A stretch of 64,000 nt of DNA. Source: Nymphaea colorata (taxonomy: Eukaryota; Streptophyta; Magnoliopsida; Nymphaeales; Nymphaeaceae). Below are positions 1 through 14,138 of this stretch, piece by piece (positions within the stretch are counted from its first letter, which is position 1; each line of letters starts with the position of its first letter). The DNA is taken from NCBI RefSeq assembly GCF_008831285.2, contig NC_045139.1:15172354-15236353 (forward strand), read 5' to 3'. A program made the translations under genes and the position numbers. The notes beneath the pieces are model-generated. The model was not told the DNA's origin, did not search any database, and saw nothing but the letters and a program-made list of their open reading frames with translations.

Positions 1-2
1 AA

Positions 3-3000
3 AAGAAGATGGATTATATCATATATCTCCTTTTCACTGTTCTTGTTTTGATATCACTAATCAGCTCCATTGGCTTTGCTGTGAAGACAAAGTTTTTGAT
101 GCCAAAATGGTGGTACCTGCAACCTGACAATACAACCAACTTGTATGACCCCAAAAATGCTTCTCTATCTGGGGTTTTTCATCTGGTTACAGCTCTAATC
201 CTGTATGGCTACCTGATTCCAATTTCACTTTATGTTTCTATTGAAATTGTGAAGGTTTTGCAAGCAACATTTATCAACCAAGATCTTCAAATGTATGATG
301 AAGAAACTGGAAACACAGCTCAGGCACGGACTTCAAATTTGAATGAGGAACTTGGTCAGGTTGATACCATTTTATCAGACAAGACTGGTACCCTCACCTG
401 CAACCAAATGGACTTCCTGAAATGCTCGATTGCTGGTGTATCATATGGTGTTGGTTCTAGTGAAGTAGAGATTGCTGCAGCTAAGCATATGGCTGTTGAT
501 CATAATCGACAAAAGGCTGACCCTGCAGGCAATCATGATATCCATTATTCATCAGAAAATGATGAAGGAAATCTCCATTCGCCAGAAATAGAATTGGAGC
601 CTATGACTACTCCCAGATTTGGGAATGGCAAAAAGCCATCGATAAAAGGATTTAGCTTTGAAGATGATCGGCTTATGAATGGAAACTGGTTGAATGAAGC
701 CAATGCTAATAGCATTTTATTGTTCTTTCGCATATTAGCACTTTGTCACACTGCCATCCCTGAGCTGAACCCTGAAACTGGTAGCTTCAATTATGAAGCA
801 GAGTCTCCAGATGAAGGTGCATTTCTTGTTGCTGCAAGAGAGTTTGGCTTTGAATTCTGTAAGAGAACCCAAACAAGCGTCTTTGTTCGAGAGCGTTATC
901 CTTCTCCTGCCCATCCAATCGAGAGGTCTGAAATTTATTTACATTTGCAGTTTCAAAAAGTTAACCTGCATCCTGATTTCCTGAAATGATGTTATCTTGC
1001 TTTTCATTGATATGTTTGTAGAGAGTACAAGGTACTTAACTTACTGGAGTTTAGCAGCAAAAGGAAGCGGATGTCTGTAATTATCCAAAATGAGGAGGGT
1101 GAAATTCTCCTTTTATGCAAGGGTGCTGACAGGTCTGCCTGCTGATTCTCTTGCTGGCATATTCTTCGTTGTTCACCTCAGAATTGTGGTCATTAATAAG
1201 CTTATTACCTCTTATAATTAATGTTTCCATCTTGATATAAATGAACCACTTAATCAATCTAGTAGAGCAATTTAGGTAAAGATGCTGGTTACAAATATTT
1301 TGTTGACCAATTGGTTTGCTGATTCCTATGGTTATGGTGTGCTAATCTTTTCAAAGAACAAGTTGCAAGCCCTCCAAAGAAAACTCATGTGAGTCAATTT
1401 GTGATCTTTACTTCTTACCTTAAACTTGCAGCATAATATTTGAAAGACTGGCAAAAACTGGGAGAACATATGAACATGATACAAGCAAGCATCTAAATGA
1501 ATATGGGGAGGCAGGACTCCGTACATTGGCTCTGGCTTACAAGAAACTCGAAGAGTCTGAGTATTTGGCTTGGAATGCAGAATTTCTCAAAGCAAAGACT
1601 ACTATAGGGCCGGATAGAGATCATCTACTTGAGCGGGTAGCGGATTTGATGGAAAAAGACTTGGTTCTGGTTGGTGCAACTGCTGTTGAAGATAAACTGC
1701 AGAAGGGGGTAAATCTCTCTCTCTTTCTCTCTCCCTCTCTCTCTCTGTTTATGTGTGCTGTGTATGCATTAACTCCAACATGATATACCACTCCACTCAT
1801 TTCATACGGCAGGTTCCTCAGTGCATAGATAAACTTGCTCAAGCCGGTCTAAAAATATGGGTACTGACGGGTGACAAAATGGAGACTGCAATCAATATTG
1901 GGTATGCTTCTATAATTAAAACATGGGATATGTTATTCTAGTTGCCTGGTTGTCTACTTCTAGCTTAACATACTTCTCTTGCAGATATGCTTGCAGTTTG
2001 CTTCGTCAAGGCATGAAAAGGATCTGCTTAAGTGCAATTATTAACACAGAATTACGGAACCAGGACCACAAAAAGGTTAGACTGATTGTTATATGCTTGA
2101 AAGAGATGATTCAGTTTCACTTTTGCAGACTAGAGGATATTTTTATGTGAAGATTTATTCATTTACTTTTGCCAAAATTAGGCTGTCAAGGAAAGCATTT
2201 TATTACAAATAACAAATGCTACACAAATGATCAAGCTTGAGAAAGATCCTCATGCTGCATTTGCTTTGGTAATTGATGGAAAGGCTTTGTCTTATGCCCT
2301 GGAGGATGACCTGAAGCATCAATTCCTGAGTTTGGCGGTTGAATGTGCATCTGTAATTTGTTGTCGAGTATCCCCAAAGCAAAAGGCACTGGTATGAATT
2401 TAATGAACCTTGATTCTTTCATAATATCTCAGTGTAAGCTTATTAGCCTTCAAGTTTCTAAACATTATTGTAGCCACATAGAGTGTTATTTCAGCTTGAT
2501 CTTTGCTATTGTGATTCTCTGTCTAGGTAACAAGACTTGTGAAAGAGGGGACTCGTAAAACAACCTTGGCTATTGGAGATGGAGCGAATGATGTTGGCAT
2601 GATTCAGGAGGCAGATATTGGTGTTGGGATTAGCGGGGTAGAGGGAATGCAGGTAAAGCAGTAAAATAACACATGTTTCTGGTTTATTTCAGGCTGGTTT
2701 GTAAACATTAAAATTCATGATCGATGCTTGCAACTTGAATTAAAAAGAAAACTGTTTCACTAAAATGAATGAATTGTCTTCCCTTGTATATAATCAATCT
2801 TTTGATTTTAAAGGTTTCTGAGGAATAAATATCAGTAGGAGGTACAAGGACCAAGGAACCAATATTTGGTGCATCTTTGACCTCAACAATTTTTATTTTC
2901 TGTACTGAGATGCAAAAGTACGAGACCTCATGCGGAAGCTATGTTTAAGCAATTAGTATTACATATTATGAGATCTTCTGTAATTTAAACCATGTAGTTG

Positions 3001-4335
3001 GTTGGACTTTTAGTTCTAACTGGCAAGATAAATGTGCTGATATAGTCTATTTTAGATACTGACTTGAGTGCAGATGGAAGATGCTGGTATATGAAGCAAA
3101 TAAGTGCTCTCAGACTACTTGCTCAATGTATTTAGATGTGCTCACAGTATTATTTTTCTGCAGGCAGTGATGGCTAGTGACTTCTCCATTTCTCAGTTTC
3201 GTTTTCTGGAAAGGCTTCTTGTGGTTCATGGGCATTGGTGCTATAAGCGAATTGCTCAGATGGTGAGGCATTTCCCAATTAATTATCAACTCGTCTTTAG
3301 CAGTTAAATGGTTGAGAACTCAATATTTCATCTTAACTGTTTCAGATTTGCTATTTCTTTTACAAAAATATTGCCTTTGGGCTCACCATTTTCTACTTCG
3401 AGGCATTCACGGGATTTTCAGGCCAGTCAGTTTATGATGATTGGTACATGCTTCTATTCAATGTCATTCTAACTTCATTACCAGTTATATCCTTGGGAGT
3501 TTTTGAGCAAGATGTTCCTTCTGAGGTCTGCTTACAGGTAGGTTCCCACGTTCTCCTTTGCATCGACTTTCTAATGCTGACAAAAAGAGCTATGCATATC
3601 TGGGTCCCTGACTCAACCTTGCTCTATTGGCTTGCTTTTTGTCTCTAGTTTCCCGCACTCTATCAGCAAGGACCAAAGAATCTCTTCTTTGACTGGTATC
3701 GCATAATTGGTTGGATGGTAAATGGTTTATATTCTTCGATCATAATTTTCTTCATCACTGTTTTCATCCTCGGCCCACAAGCATTCCGTGATGGGGGTGA
3801 GACTGCAGACATGGCTGCTGTTGGAGCAATCATGTTTACCTGTATCATCTGGGCGGTGAATTGTCAAATTGCTCTTACCATGAGCCATTTCACGTGGATC
3901 CAACATCTCTTTGTGTGGGGAAGCATCTGCACTTGGTACCTCTTCCTACTCCTCTATGGCATGTTATCACCATCCATCACAGGAAACTCCTCCCGAATTT
4001 TCATAGATGTTGTAGCCCCTGCACCCATCTACTGGATTGTGACATTTCTGATCACTGCTGCCTGCAACTTCCCCTACTTTTCCCATATCGCATTCCAGAG
4101 GGCATTCCACCCCATGGATCACCATATCATACAAGAGATAAAATATTACAAGAAGGATATTGAGGATGAGAACATGTGGAGAAGGGAAAGATCAAAGGCT
4201 CGGGAGAAAACAAAGATTGGATTTACAGCAAGGGTAGAGGCCAAAATCAGACACTTGAGAGTGAAAATGCATAAGAAGCAGACTTCTTCGGGTCCGCAAT
4301 CAGAATTTCCATCTTCTCCAATGTCAGGCGCATGA
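3..4335 (+). CDS. ALA: P4-type ATPase (phospholipid flippase, ALA4-7 type), 5' end missing
   Basis: Membrane pump that flips phospholipids to the cytosolic leaflet using ATP; plant ALA proteins act in the plasma membrane and endomembranes with an ALIS/CDC50 partner. The visible exons are 3-925, 1022-1132, 1432-1708, 1813-1901, 1985-2075, 2182-2391, 2527-2652, 3164-3262, 3346-3537 and 3649-4335; all junctions are GT-AG and the frame is kept for 934 codons plus stop. Visible motifs are PISL in a membrane helix (nt 219-230), the phosphorylation loop DKTGT (378-392), ESPDEG, KGADS, TGDK, and the hinge motif [10 protein letters not shown], followed by hydrophobic C-terminal helices and a basic tail ([12 protein letters not shown]). 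The DFLKCSIAG segment and this tail fit the ALA4/5/6/7 clade as I know it, not ALA1, 2, 3 or 9-12. Full-length members have about 1200 residues, so roughly 260 N-terminal residues lie left of the window. The member within the clade cannot be decided. Confidence 0.95.
1711..1747 (+). repeat. CT-rich tract inside an ALA intron
   Basis: A CT-rich simple repeat starts just after the donor site at 1709-1710 of the 104-base intron 1709-1812. It occupies about a third of that short intron, well away from the acceptor. Confidence 0.8.
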
Positions 4336-7300
4336 TACATGCCTTCTCTCATTTTCGATTTTTTTTAGTCCTTGTAATTCTTTTTGCTTTTTGGTCTACA
4401 TATTCATTTTATACATTTATTTTGATCTGGGGTTGTGTCAGTCCCCACTATAATGCTGTGAATGTATGTATTATATTTTTCTTTCTATACAGAGCTCTTG
4501 CACATCATAAGATTGTCTCATGAATCCTATTTTCATGGTTCTGGCCCTTCTGGCTTATTTTGATTTACCTTCATAGTCTTTTCGCTTTTGCTTCTTGATC
4601 TGGCCGACAGAAATTATTCAAATGGAGACTAAAAGAGAGAGAGAGAGAGATAGCACAGATGGCTTAGAGAAGATACACTGCCAACGTGTATCATCATGCT
4701 ATGGGCCTCGTGTATAGATAAAGTACAAAAACGGGGAAAAAAGAAAATCAATCTTTGCAAATATTTGTTAAGCCTTTCACATGCGGCCCTCTATCATCTT
4801 CTTCTCCAACTTTCATACTTGGCGAGCCATTTTTATTCTTTGTCTCTGTATTGTTATCCGCCGTCTCAGCCCATGCTGGAGGCAGAAGATCAAAAAACGT
4901 GAAAAAACTTAATTATCCGCTATCTTGTGGCTTCTCGTCACTTTTCTTCCTCTAACGTTATGCAGAAAAAAGATTACCCGCTTATGTTTCTGCATTTAGT
5001 TTATCGGAAAAAGAAATACAACGGAACCTACGTTCCTTTAGGACTAGATAAAGGAAACGAATATCCACAAAAGAAATACGAAGTTCTACAACAGTGACGT
5101 GAACCTTAATATGATTATCAAAGGATAGTCATTCACTGAGGCGATAATTGACCCATCCGACCAAGGCCTACAGATGATGAAGAAGATGGCGACGAAGCAT
5201 TCTGGAGTGCTTCTATTTTGATTACAGACTATCTAGAGGAACGATAGGGACTCTCTCTCTGTCTCTCTCCCTGTCTACCACAAGACGCTGCAAGTTCTTG
5301 ATTCTTTCTTCAGTATCCGCCATATTCATCACCCCACTACAGCACATATCCCTCTTTTCTGGCTTACGTTTCAAATCGGTCCATGAATTTGTTGAGAAGA
5401 CCTTTATTTGTTTGGAATGAAATAATGCCAAACATGATTTTGATAAAACGGTACACATGTATTTCTGCATGTAACATAAACCCATTTCCATGCGTATGTA
5501 ACTGCATTTTTTAAGTTGCCAATCTGCCGAAAGCGACGAACAGTTATCCCAATACAAAAATGTGAAAGGTTGTTTGTTGTCGTGAAAGTTTCAAAAGTTT
5601 CTTCAAGGTGACCTTTTCTGGATTGCTCTAATTTGGTTTCCTCGTAAGGAAAAAGACACTACTCTGATCTTTTATCCTGCTCTGTTGCTGAAGGGTCCAT
5701 CCTGATTTGATTGTTCACTAGTAAAGGTTAAAAACTGGGGAACTCCACAGCCGGAGTTTTCCTGATTACTCATTAGTAAAGGTAGGATAAAAAAAAAGAC
5801 AAATACGGAGAAAAAAATCCTCTGAAATTTCTGATTCTTACCACTTCATTAAAATTACAAATTGCATTTATGTCAGCAAAGAAAACTCCATCCTTGCTAC
5901 CTTTTTGACTTTATATATCAAAGCGGCATAATGACCTTCATCAAACTTCATTTTGTTGAGAAAGATGCAACGTTATCAATTTCACCTCCTTATCGGAGCG
6001 TATCAGCAGCGGTGCAATACAAGGCCGATGCGAGTTCATATATTTTTATTTGTCATTTTAAAGACAATTTAAAATGTTCAATAGTATTTTTTTAAATTCA
6101 TAATAAAAACGACATGAGCTTATACATGACGATATGTACCGACTGATATACTATGTCAGTGAGCAAACTGTTTAAGGTGCCGGTACCATTCTTCGTAACA
6201 TGAATGATGACTTCAGGCAGGTTGGCTCGAAAGAAAAAGTGCGAGCATTATCATAAGCCCAAGTTCATGCAAGCTCGGAAAAATATCTAGTATTGGTTTG
6301 CTGGGATTTCTTTCGTTTCATTTTCTCCTAGTTCATCTATAAAAGAATGAACTTAAGTCAATTGAAAGGCAGTAACTGCTTTCATATTATGACTATGGTA
6401 AGCTGCTAGCTATGATTAAAGTAAAACAGAAGACAGATTTGTCTTGAAAATGCCAATGGCAGAGAGACTTGTCCCAGAAATCAAAGATGTACTTGGGGAA
6501 AACATATTTGTTTCTTCTCATACCAAAAACAAGTATAATTTCTAATTTGTCTATATTATCCAATCCCAACTTTGTTTTCCTTTTTCTTGAGTACCAAAGT
6601 TGAGCTTGGCTATGCTTTGAACTCAAACACCAAAAGAGAATAGAGTATTTGGCTTAAAATCTATGAGCAAGTCTGAATTCATTACAGGCATATAATTCTA
6701 GCTAGTGATTTGTTGAGATGTAGAAATCGCCCCCCTTCCTGCTGCCTTAGGATGTAGAGCTGTTTGGACCTGGGCAAGAAGCAAGACACCCGTCAAATGG
6801 AGTACAATGTATCTACCATTTAAATGTAGAAAAATAGCGCCCATAGAAATCAAATTGATGATCAAGTGCCTGACCGGCTACGCTACACAAGGGGAATAAT
6901 AACAGCATTAGAATCAACAATCACAAACATATTCACATGCACGATGCATGTCCGTTCATAAATGTGCATATTTCAGATCCGCTTTCTGACCTTTTACTTA
7001 ATGTTAGCATGGGAATGACAAAGCGCCTAAAAATCTATTCCATAGTTTTGAACATCCAGTTACCTCGGTCGATAAAAGAACATAAACCACAATCCCGAAA
7101 TCAGTATAAGTTTGTCATCACCAATTTAGAATTTCGAAAAAAGTAATTCCAGTTGCAAGTTTCTCAATAACATTATTTTTCTTTTCAGCGTGCTTCAGTC
7201 ATAGATAACAACAAAACTCAGAAGTTGCGCTTCTGATTCACTTTCCTCTTCACACTGCTATCCTGAATCCTACTACTCGCTCAAAAGACAAGCCATTGTA

Positions 7301-7766
7301 AGTGGCTCGAATATTACTTCTTTTTTTCATTGTGAAGTTGAAGTGATCCGATCATGATTTTTCCAAACACGAGGAGTGAACAAGATCGAACTGAGCTCAA
7401 TGACAAACCAAATCAAGCAGTTTGAAGCAACTTGGTTCGATGACCAGTCCTACCTGAGCTCAAGCTAATTGGTTGACTGGCAAGGGATCAACAGAGTAGC
7501 AGGGAGGATTCTGTTTCTGGACCGGGTCGGCCTACAATTGGCACCAAAATTGCGGTACTGCAGCTTTTCTCCAACTGATCTGGACGCACTAAGCCACTAA
7601 CGGAAGCACCACCAACCACTCTGCGGCCGCTACTACTCTGCTCCCATGATTGGCTACAGTATTCCCATGAGAAACCTGGCTGCCATACCGTTTTCTTCTT
7701 CCCCGGCTTGGCTCTGGCATGGTTCGTCGCTTCAGATGAGGTGGGCATCGCTTAGTCTTCGTACAA
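4336..7766. other. Intergenic stretch between ALA and MBL hydrolase genes
   Basis: AT-rich spacer of 3.4 kb holding the 3' UTR of the flippase gene, a short GA tract near 4635-4650 and the 5' UTR/promoter of the next gene. A minus-strand reading frame of 111 codons at 5222-5557 shows no motif I recognise and is not called. I see no RNA gene or complete mobile element here. Confidence 0.6.
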
Positions 7767-10700
7767 ATGGCCTCCCTCGGCTCAAACTCTTCCTGCAAGT
7801 GAGGTTTCAGTCAAGTGAGTCTGTCATTCTCTCTCTCAGAAGACAAACAGAGAGTTTGTGATTCATACCATCTTACTACTTCGTACAAAATGAAAACCAA
7901 CCTTTGGGCTTGATGTTGGCGATAGTGTGGATTTCGATTCACCCATCAAAATTTTTCCCTTTTCATTTTTTGGATATTTATTTGGGGTTTTCATGCTTTT
8001 GTTTTCTTTTCGATACGTTTGATGATTTCTTGAATTTGTTATTTTGATTTCGCCGGATTACCAGTGTGGGGATTTCAAATTCTTGCGTTCCGATTCATGC
8101 AATGTTGATAAAAAAGGAAACGTACCTGGATGGTGAACTAATTTCAATTTAGAACCGTATTTCAACTCTTCTTTCTGCTGTTCACTGCGTGGAACATAGA
8201 GGAAAGCGTCTAAAAGCTCTAGAGTGCATTATTCAGTTTGCTAGTTAGGCACTTATATAGACTTATATATAGTGAATTGCCTTCTATGTTTTGCTTCTTG
8301 AACGTTCTGATTGATTGTTGCTAAGCAGTGCAGGATGCTCAGCAATTGATACTCCGAGACGAGTGCCCGACGAGCTCTCGGAAATCATATTTATCGGAAC
8401 GGGAACTAGTGAAGGCATCCCACGAGTTAGTTGTCTCACGGATCCACTGAAGACATGTCCTGTACGGTGACTACCTCCACAGGCTATTGATTTCTCTATG
8501 GCCATTGCATGTTTTATTGCTAATGCAGCCAGCTTCAATATGCTGAAGAAAACTCCCAATTGGATTTACAGGTGTGTTCAAAGGCGATGGAACCAAACAA
8601 TAAAAATAGACGGCTCAATACAAGCATTCTCATTCGCTATTCTAATTCTTCTGGAAACAGGAACATTCTTATCGACGTTGGCAAGTATGTAAGAATTTAT
8701 CAAATTTTGCTGATAATGTTCTTTCTTTTTGCGTGAAATGTATACAGTGATAAATTATTAAATCAGTTAGCTATTGTATTGACACGAGTTTGTTTCTTTC
8801 CCGCTGGCTATTATCGTCATTAGCTGCTGCAAATTGGTTAGCTTCTTACGTTAGCTGGAAGCAACTACGTTATCAGGCCCAAGTCTATTTATGCGATGCA
8901 ATATTTTTTATATGGAAAGGATGCTTGACTAGGTCAAGCATGTAATCCTTTTTTTTTTGGACCATTTCACAGTAAAACATTTTTAGACGATTTCTTTTTT
9001 CCCTGTGCGGTATCTTGAACTGCATTGCTGCCATTTTTAAGGGCATGATTTTAGTCATTTCTATATGTGTTCCTTGCTCTCCTTTGAGTGTTGGGTGAAG
9101 TAATAATATTCTGATTCTGTTTGCAGATTCTTCTATCACAGTGCACTTAGGTGGTTCCCTCAGTTTGGGTAATTTCCTATCCTTTGGTTGTTCCATATTT
9201 TTTTTTCTTTTTTAAACATTCCATTTCTCTTTTCTTGAAGACGAGAAAAAAAGAAGCCAGTCTTTCCACTCTCCTTTTTGAAGCTTTAGATGGTAGAACA
9301 TATAGGCACAATGGTTCTGTGATTTTTCTGTTTCTCTAGTAATGTTTCATTTAGAAGAAGCACCTTTCCATGTGCATTTCAAATGTCTTGCCTTTTCCTA
9401 TTATAATTATTACCTTGTCTGTCAGACTTAGAAATATTGATGCTGTCATTATTACCCACTCACATGCGGACGCAATTGGAGGTACCGTGCTTGCTCCCTA
9501 ATACTGATTTGTTCTATGTGCTCCGGTGGATGATCAGCATAGCTGTAGGAAATACCATATTGTCAGATATTACTAGAGTATTTGGTGTCTCACTTTTATT
9601 TTGTTTATGCAATATTTCAGACGGCATAAATTATTATTGGTAACCAAGTTATGTTTGTGTGCATGATTCAATGAAGAGTGTCATTTTTATATTGCCTACA
9701 GGGCAGGTATATGTCATTCAAATGTGTGATGATCCATACCATGAATATGGATTGTAAAAGTAATTGTTGATCCTCCTATAATAAATAATATCTAGGCACT
9801 GGTGTGAGCTTAAGGAGGCAGACTCATGTTTAAACCTTGTTATATTGATGCTGTTATATGTGAACAATTAACTTCTGCTGGTATTATTGTCCTTCTCTTT
9901 GTTGATAATATGAACTAAATATAATGACAAGGAATATAAAAGAAAAAACTGCTTCTGGTACAGTATTTAGATGACTGATCTGGGTTGTACTGCTTAATTA
10001 TTATCACACTAGATAATGCACATGTGGTTCGTGTGGTCAATCTATTTCTACATGCAACTACTCATGATATGCACAATTGTGGTCCCTCATGTTTACTATA
10101 TATAAAATATTCCTTTTGGAGAATTTTTCTGCTGTTTTCTTAGTTATCTTATGTATATGCTGATCGGATGGATGATATTGTTCATATCTATGCTACAATA
10201 CATTATTATGCTTAAGTGATCCTCCATTTCATGGTGAGCTAAGAAATAACAAGAAGTACCTTCTGCGTTACTCATGTGTAGTAGCGAACAAATGACTATC
10301 ACCACAATGGACTTGCATTGCTGAACTCATGGCTATATGCACATGACAGATCACATTTTTTTCAGCAATAAAAAAGTTTTGCTCATATTGCTACTAATAG
10401 ACTTCCATAAATTAACCGGATTGTATATTCAAATTTTGACTGGCAAATCTGTTTCTTCTTGAAGAGTGAGCTAGTGGGACATTTGACATCCCATCTTGGT
10501 ACGGATAATGCTAATTGTTGTGCCTGTTATGCTTTTAAAAATTTTAGATAACTGGCAAACTAATTGCAAAGTAGGCATACCTGCTCAAGAAATTACAATC
10601 TTCTTTACAGGTGCACATTTGTCCTTTCTGCAGGTCTTGACGATCTTCGGGATTGGACAAACAATGTCCATGCCTGCATACCAATATATGTAGCAAAGCG

Positions 10701-12971
10701 TGATTTTGAGGTTCAAATTTTATTTTTCTTATTCTAAATTAGATTGGCTTTATTAAGCAGAGGCATCAGCTTATTTCAATGGGGAACGAATGTGATAGAT
10801 TTTGATATCCTCATATTGAGGAAGCTGGTTCAGTAATTAGAATGATTTAAAAATCTGCTGTTCTTTTTAGATCCTTATTTTGTCCTAGTCAAGGACATTG
10901 AAGAAATTTCTCTTTAGCTTACCACCATAAAAAGCAATTTATCATATTCTCTTCATCATGATAGGTAATGAAGAAGACACATTACTATTTAGTGGATACA
11001 AGTGTAATTATACCGGGAGCTGCTGTTTCAGAGTTGCAGTTTAACATTATAAACGAAGAACCCTTTATTGTCCATGATCTGAAGGTTTGATAATGTATTT
11101 TTTCCTTTTGAAGGTTATACTTGCACACACACACAAACACACACCCTTACAGACAAAGCACACATACATGCACACACATATATCCCTGATGATCCAGCTT
11201 TAGCATTGTAGACAAGGGATTTTATTTAGATATGTGCAGCTAGGTTTATCATTGAGAATATGTGCAAGTCCATCTGAACTTTCTGGAATTTTCTTAGGAG
11301 ATGTAATTGAATTTCTAACTTAGTGAATCTTTGAGTTTCTTCCAGGTGACTCCTTTACCTGTATGGCATGGAAAAGGTTATCGTTCCCTTGGTTTTCGTT
11401 TTGGAAACATTTGTTACATTAGGTAATTGATATTATTCAATACTACATGCAATGGTTTGGAGTAATGTTGCCTAGATTTCTTTCTATATGAAAAATGTAC
11501 GATCCCATCATCAGTTTAATTTTATCTCTGCAGTGATGTTAGTGAGATTCCAGAGGAAACATATCTGCTGCTCAAGGACTGTGAAATCTTGATTATGGTA
11601 CAGTTCCCTCCTCCTGTTTGCATCAGAATTTAAGTGCAGCAGGCAGCAGCAATACAATGTAGGCACTGTAGATGTTTTTTCCATTAACATTAGGATATAA
11701 GGTTGTGCTGTGCTTTTTTCAGGACGCACTGAGACCGGATCGGTCATCCGCAACACATTTTGGGCTACCAAGAGTAAGCTATTTCAAAGATCCATTATTA
11801 GTTTGGTTTATATTGTACTGGCATGAATCATCTTGATTGTTTACCAGGCATTAGATGAAGTCCGAAGAATTCAACCGAGGAGGACATTTTTCACAGGTAT
11901 CCTTTAATTCATAGATTTGACTTGTATTTCTCTCAACTTCTTTAAAAAACAATAAAAAAACTGAAAGGCTTCTTTGACTATTTTTCATATTATATAGAAA
12001 ATCTGGGTTTGCTGTTGGATACCTCATACCTGCATGTCTATTGTTTTAAAAAGTTAAACCATCTAATGTAAGGATTTCCAAATTCAAAATTTCAAACAAC
12101 TCCAGATTGTAAGGATTTCCATCTCCAACTTAAATTGTTATTATTATTATTATATTGTATATATGCCGTTGTGACCCACTTTGTTTTATTTCTACTCTAT
12201 AGAAGATTGTTCTTTAAAAAAATCCTTATTAGCATAAGCCGTTTTGGGACATATGCCAACTTTGAGTTAAGAAAGATGGATCTAGCCTCAGCAGGATTCT
12301 CATTGAACCCATCTGAGAATCATCTAGACAAATTTAGCCATGCCAATTTGCAACAGTTTTCCTTTCTTTATTTCTTCCCCTCTTTTCTTTGGTTGGTAAA
12401 GGAAAACACCTAGTTTTCTGGATATTCCAGATTCACCAGCCTGGGAGTTGCGGTGCTTACCATGCTTTTTCTTGGTGGTTCCTCTATAGCTGAGGGCTTT
12501 AAGGAAAGTCAAATAGCTAGCTTTGTGAAGCGTCTAAAGATGCCCATTTCTAATCCTGCCAGACTGCCAGTGTGCACCCTAAATATTTTCTAATAATTTT
12601 TCCTCATAAGGTATGTTAGATGAGTTATATTCAGGATTGAATTCTCTATGAGGTCTCTGCCCAATTATATAGTCTAGTCAAGGACTTGTCATGATCATCA
12701 TCGTAGAGTTTTTCATTGTGGAAACATTATAGTGAAACATGCATCTGGATGTTGGCAACATGCCCACCAACAAGATCAATAGGATGACAGGCCTCTGATA
12801 GTACAAAAAGATGAAAGTGAGTCTACTAATGAATGTTTTTTGGTGCTTAAAGGAATGATGCATTTGATGGATCATGACAAGGTGAATGAAGATCTTGCTA
12901 AATTGATGGAAACAGAAGGCTTAGATGTTCAATTAAGCTATGACGGCCTCCGAGTCCCTATAAAACTTTAA
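7767..12971 (+). CDS. Metallo-beta-lactamase-fold hydrolase, 310 aa
   Basis: Predicted metal-dependent hydrolase of the MBL fold, in the PhnP-like group that includes yeast and plant 'putative hydrolase' proteins; the substrate is unknown. The twelve exons are 7767-7798, 8329-8461, 8572-8684, 9127-9168, 9426-9481, 10634-10710, 10965-11084, 11346-11422, 11534-11597, 11723-11773, 11848-11896 and 12853-12971. They sum to 933 bases in one frame. The start is the ATG at 7767: a 32-base coding exon (MASLGSNSSC) is the only reading that joins exon 2 in frame; the longer frame opened at 7646 does not. Key residues are IFIGTGTSEGIPR (31-43), the metal motif HSHAD (118-122, followed by Ala, not His, as in this subgroup), WHG (His199), Asp218 in YISDVSEIP, His250, and GMMHLMDHD (His275). 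No targeting peptide is obvious. The intron before the last exon is 956 bases. Confidence 0.93.
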
Positions 12972-13669
12972 GTTACTTGTCATGTGCATTTATTCTTTCC
13001 ACCTTCATGGTGGACCTTTTTATTAGCCCTGAATCGACCAGGGAAAAATGAGTATAAATTTATCGTTGTACAATATCATGTCCTTGCCATGACATAATGT
13101 TTCAATTTGTGGAGGTCTTCTTCTATCTGAAGTTTGCAGAATTAGTGTAAATCATAGTTGTCTGTATTTTTCTTTCTTTGAACATTAACTTGCCATGTCC
13201 CTACTTTCCACATTTTGGCCTTTGATGCCATCGATCTGAGGGCCCATCCAGGTAAGAACGGTGTAATTGAGACCTGGAAGCCGCTCGTCTTAAAGATGAA
13301 GGGGAAATAGCTATCCTGAGATTTCTGTTTGAAGCGCCTTGGACCCGATCAACTTTCTGCTCCACTTGGTCTGAATTCAGCTGACACAAAACAAGAGGAG
13401 GAGCTGTGGCAATGAGGGGTTTAACAAATTGATGGACAATCTTAAGAAAAATGGAGCACATGGATGGTGCCGGATCCAGCATTTAGCAATTGGCTAACCC
13501 CACCCTGAGCGTCCAAAGAACAAGAAAATCAACTAAACAAAGTTATCTTAATGATTCAAATTTTGGATGCATCCTTAAATCAAAGATTTTAACATTGGAT
13601 ATAGCCGATTGTGAAGCGATGTGTAGAAAATTGTAATTGCGTCTATCTCGATCCTAAGCCAAACCCAAT

Positions 13670-13671
<2 letters not shown>

Positions 13672-13717
<46 letters not shown>
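13672..13717 (+). repeat. (CT)n microsatellite, about 46 bases
   Basis: An uninterrupted run of CT dinucleotides. It is a likely length-variable marker site. Confidence 0.95.
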
Positions 13718-13718
<1 letters not shown>

Positions 13719-14138
13719 ATGGTGTGTAGTACCAGGTGCTGAGTGCAATCTAAATTTTCTTAATTCAATTCGTTGACTCTTTAGTACTTCCATTTTCTGT
13801 GAAATCACTATTTCAATTTCAAATACCAAAACTATAACATTGGTCCTTGAGGAAACTGGAATTAGTATCCAGCTGAGCCTCACTCCAAGCATGTCCGAGC
13901 CATTTGTATGATTAATGAATCTATATAGCTGCATACGAGGTGAGAGAAAATCCCTGGTTCGCTCTTGGGCTTTCACAGTCTCTTTGTATCATATTAATGC
14001 AAGTTTACAAATGATATAATGTAAATTGTTCGTGCTAGCTAGTATATGCGCTAACAGTCGATGTTTAACAGTGCAAAGTTGGGTTATTGACGAACAGTAA
14101 GAAGCTCGAGCGCGGCTTGTTTTCTTGGCAAAGTAATC

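Noticed and set aside
5222-5557. Minus-strand open frame of 111 codons, partly charged (ADTEERIKNLQRLVVDRERD)
   Set aside because: The RDRER part comes from a CT repeat, no motif was recognised and no neighbouring exon was found; at best a fragment.
7430-7480. GGTTCGA word suggesting a tRNA T-loop
   Set aside because: No matching acceptor stem, D-loop or anticodon stem around it.
7646-7861. Alternative N-terminus for the MBL hydrolase starting at 7646
   Set aside because: It looks like a possible transit peptide, but splicing at the good donor at 7799 would leave it out of frame with exon 2.
13201-13482. Minus-strand open frame of 93 codons in a GC-richer patch
   Set aside because: The Ser/Arg-rich translation matches nothing I recognise and neither strand gives a connected exon structure.
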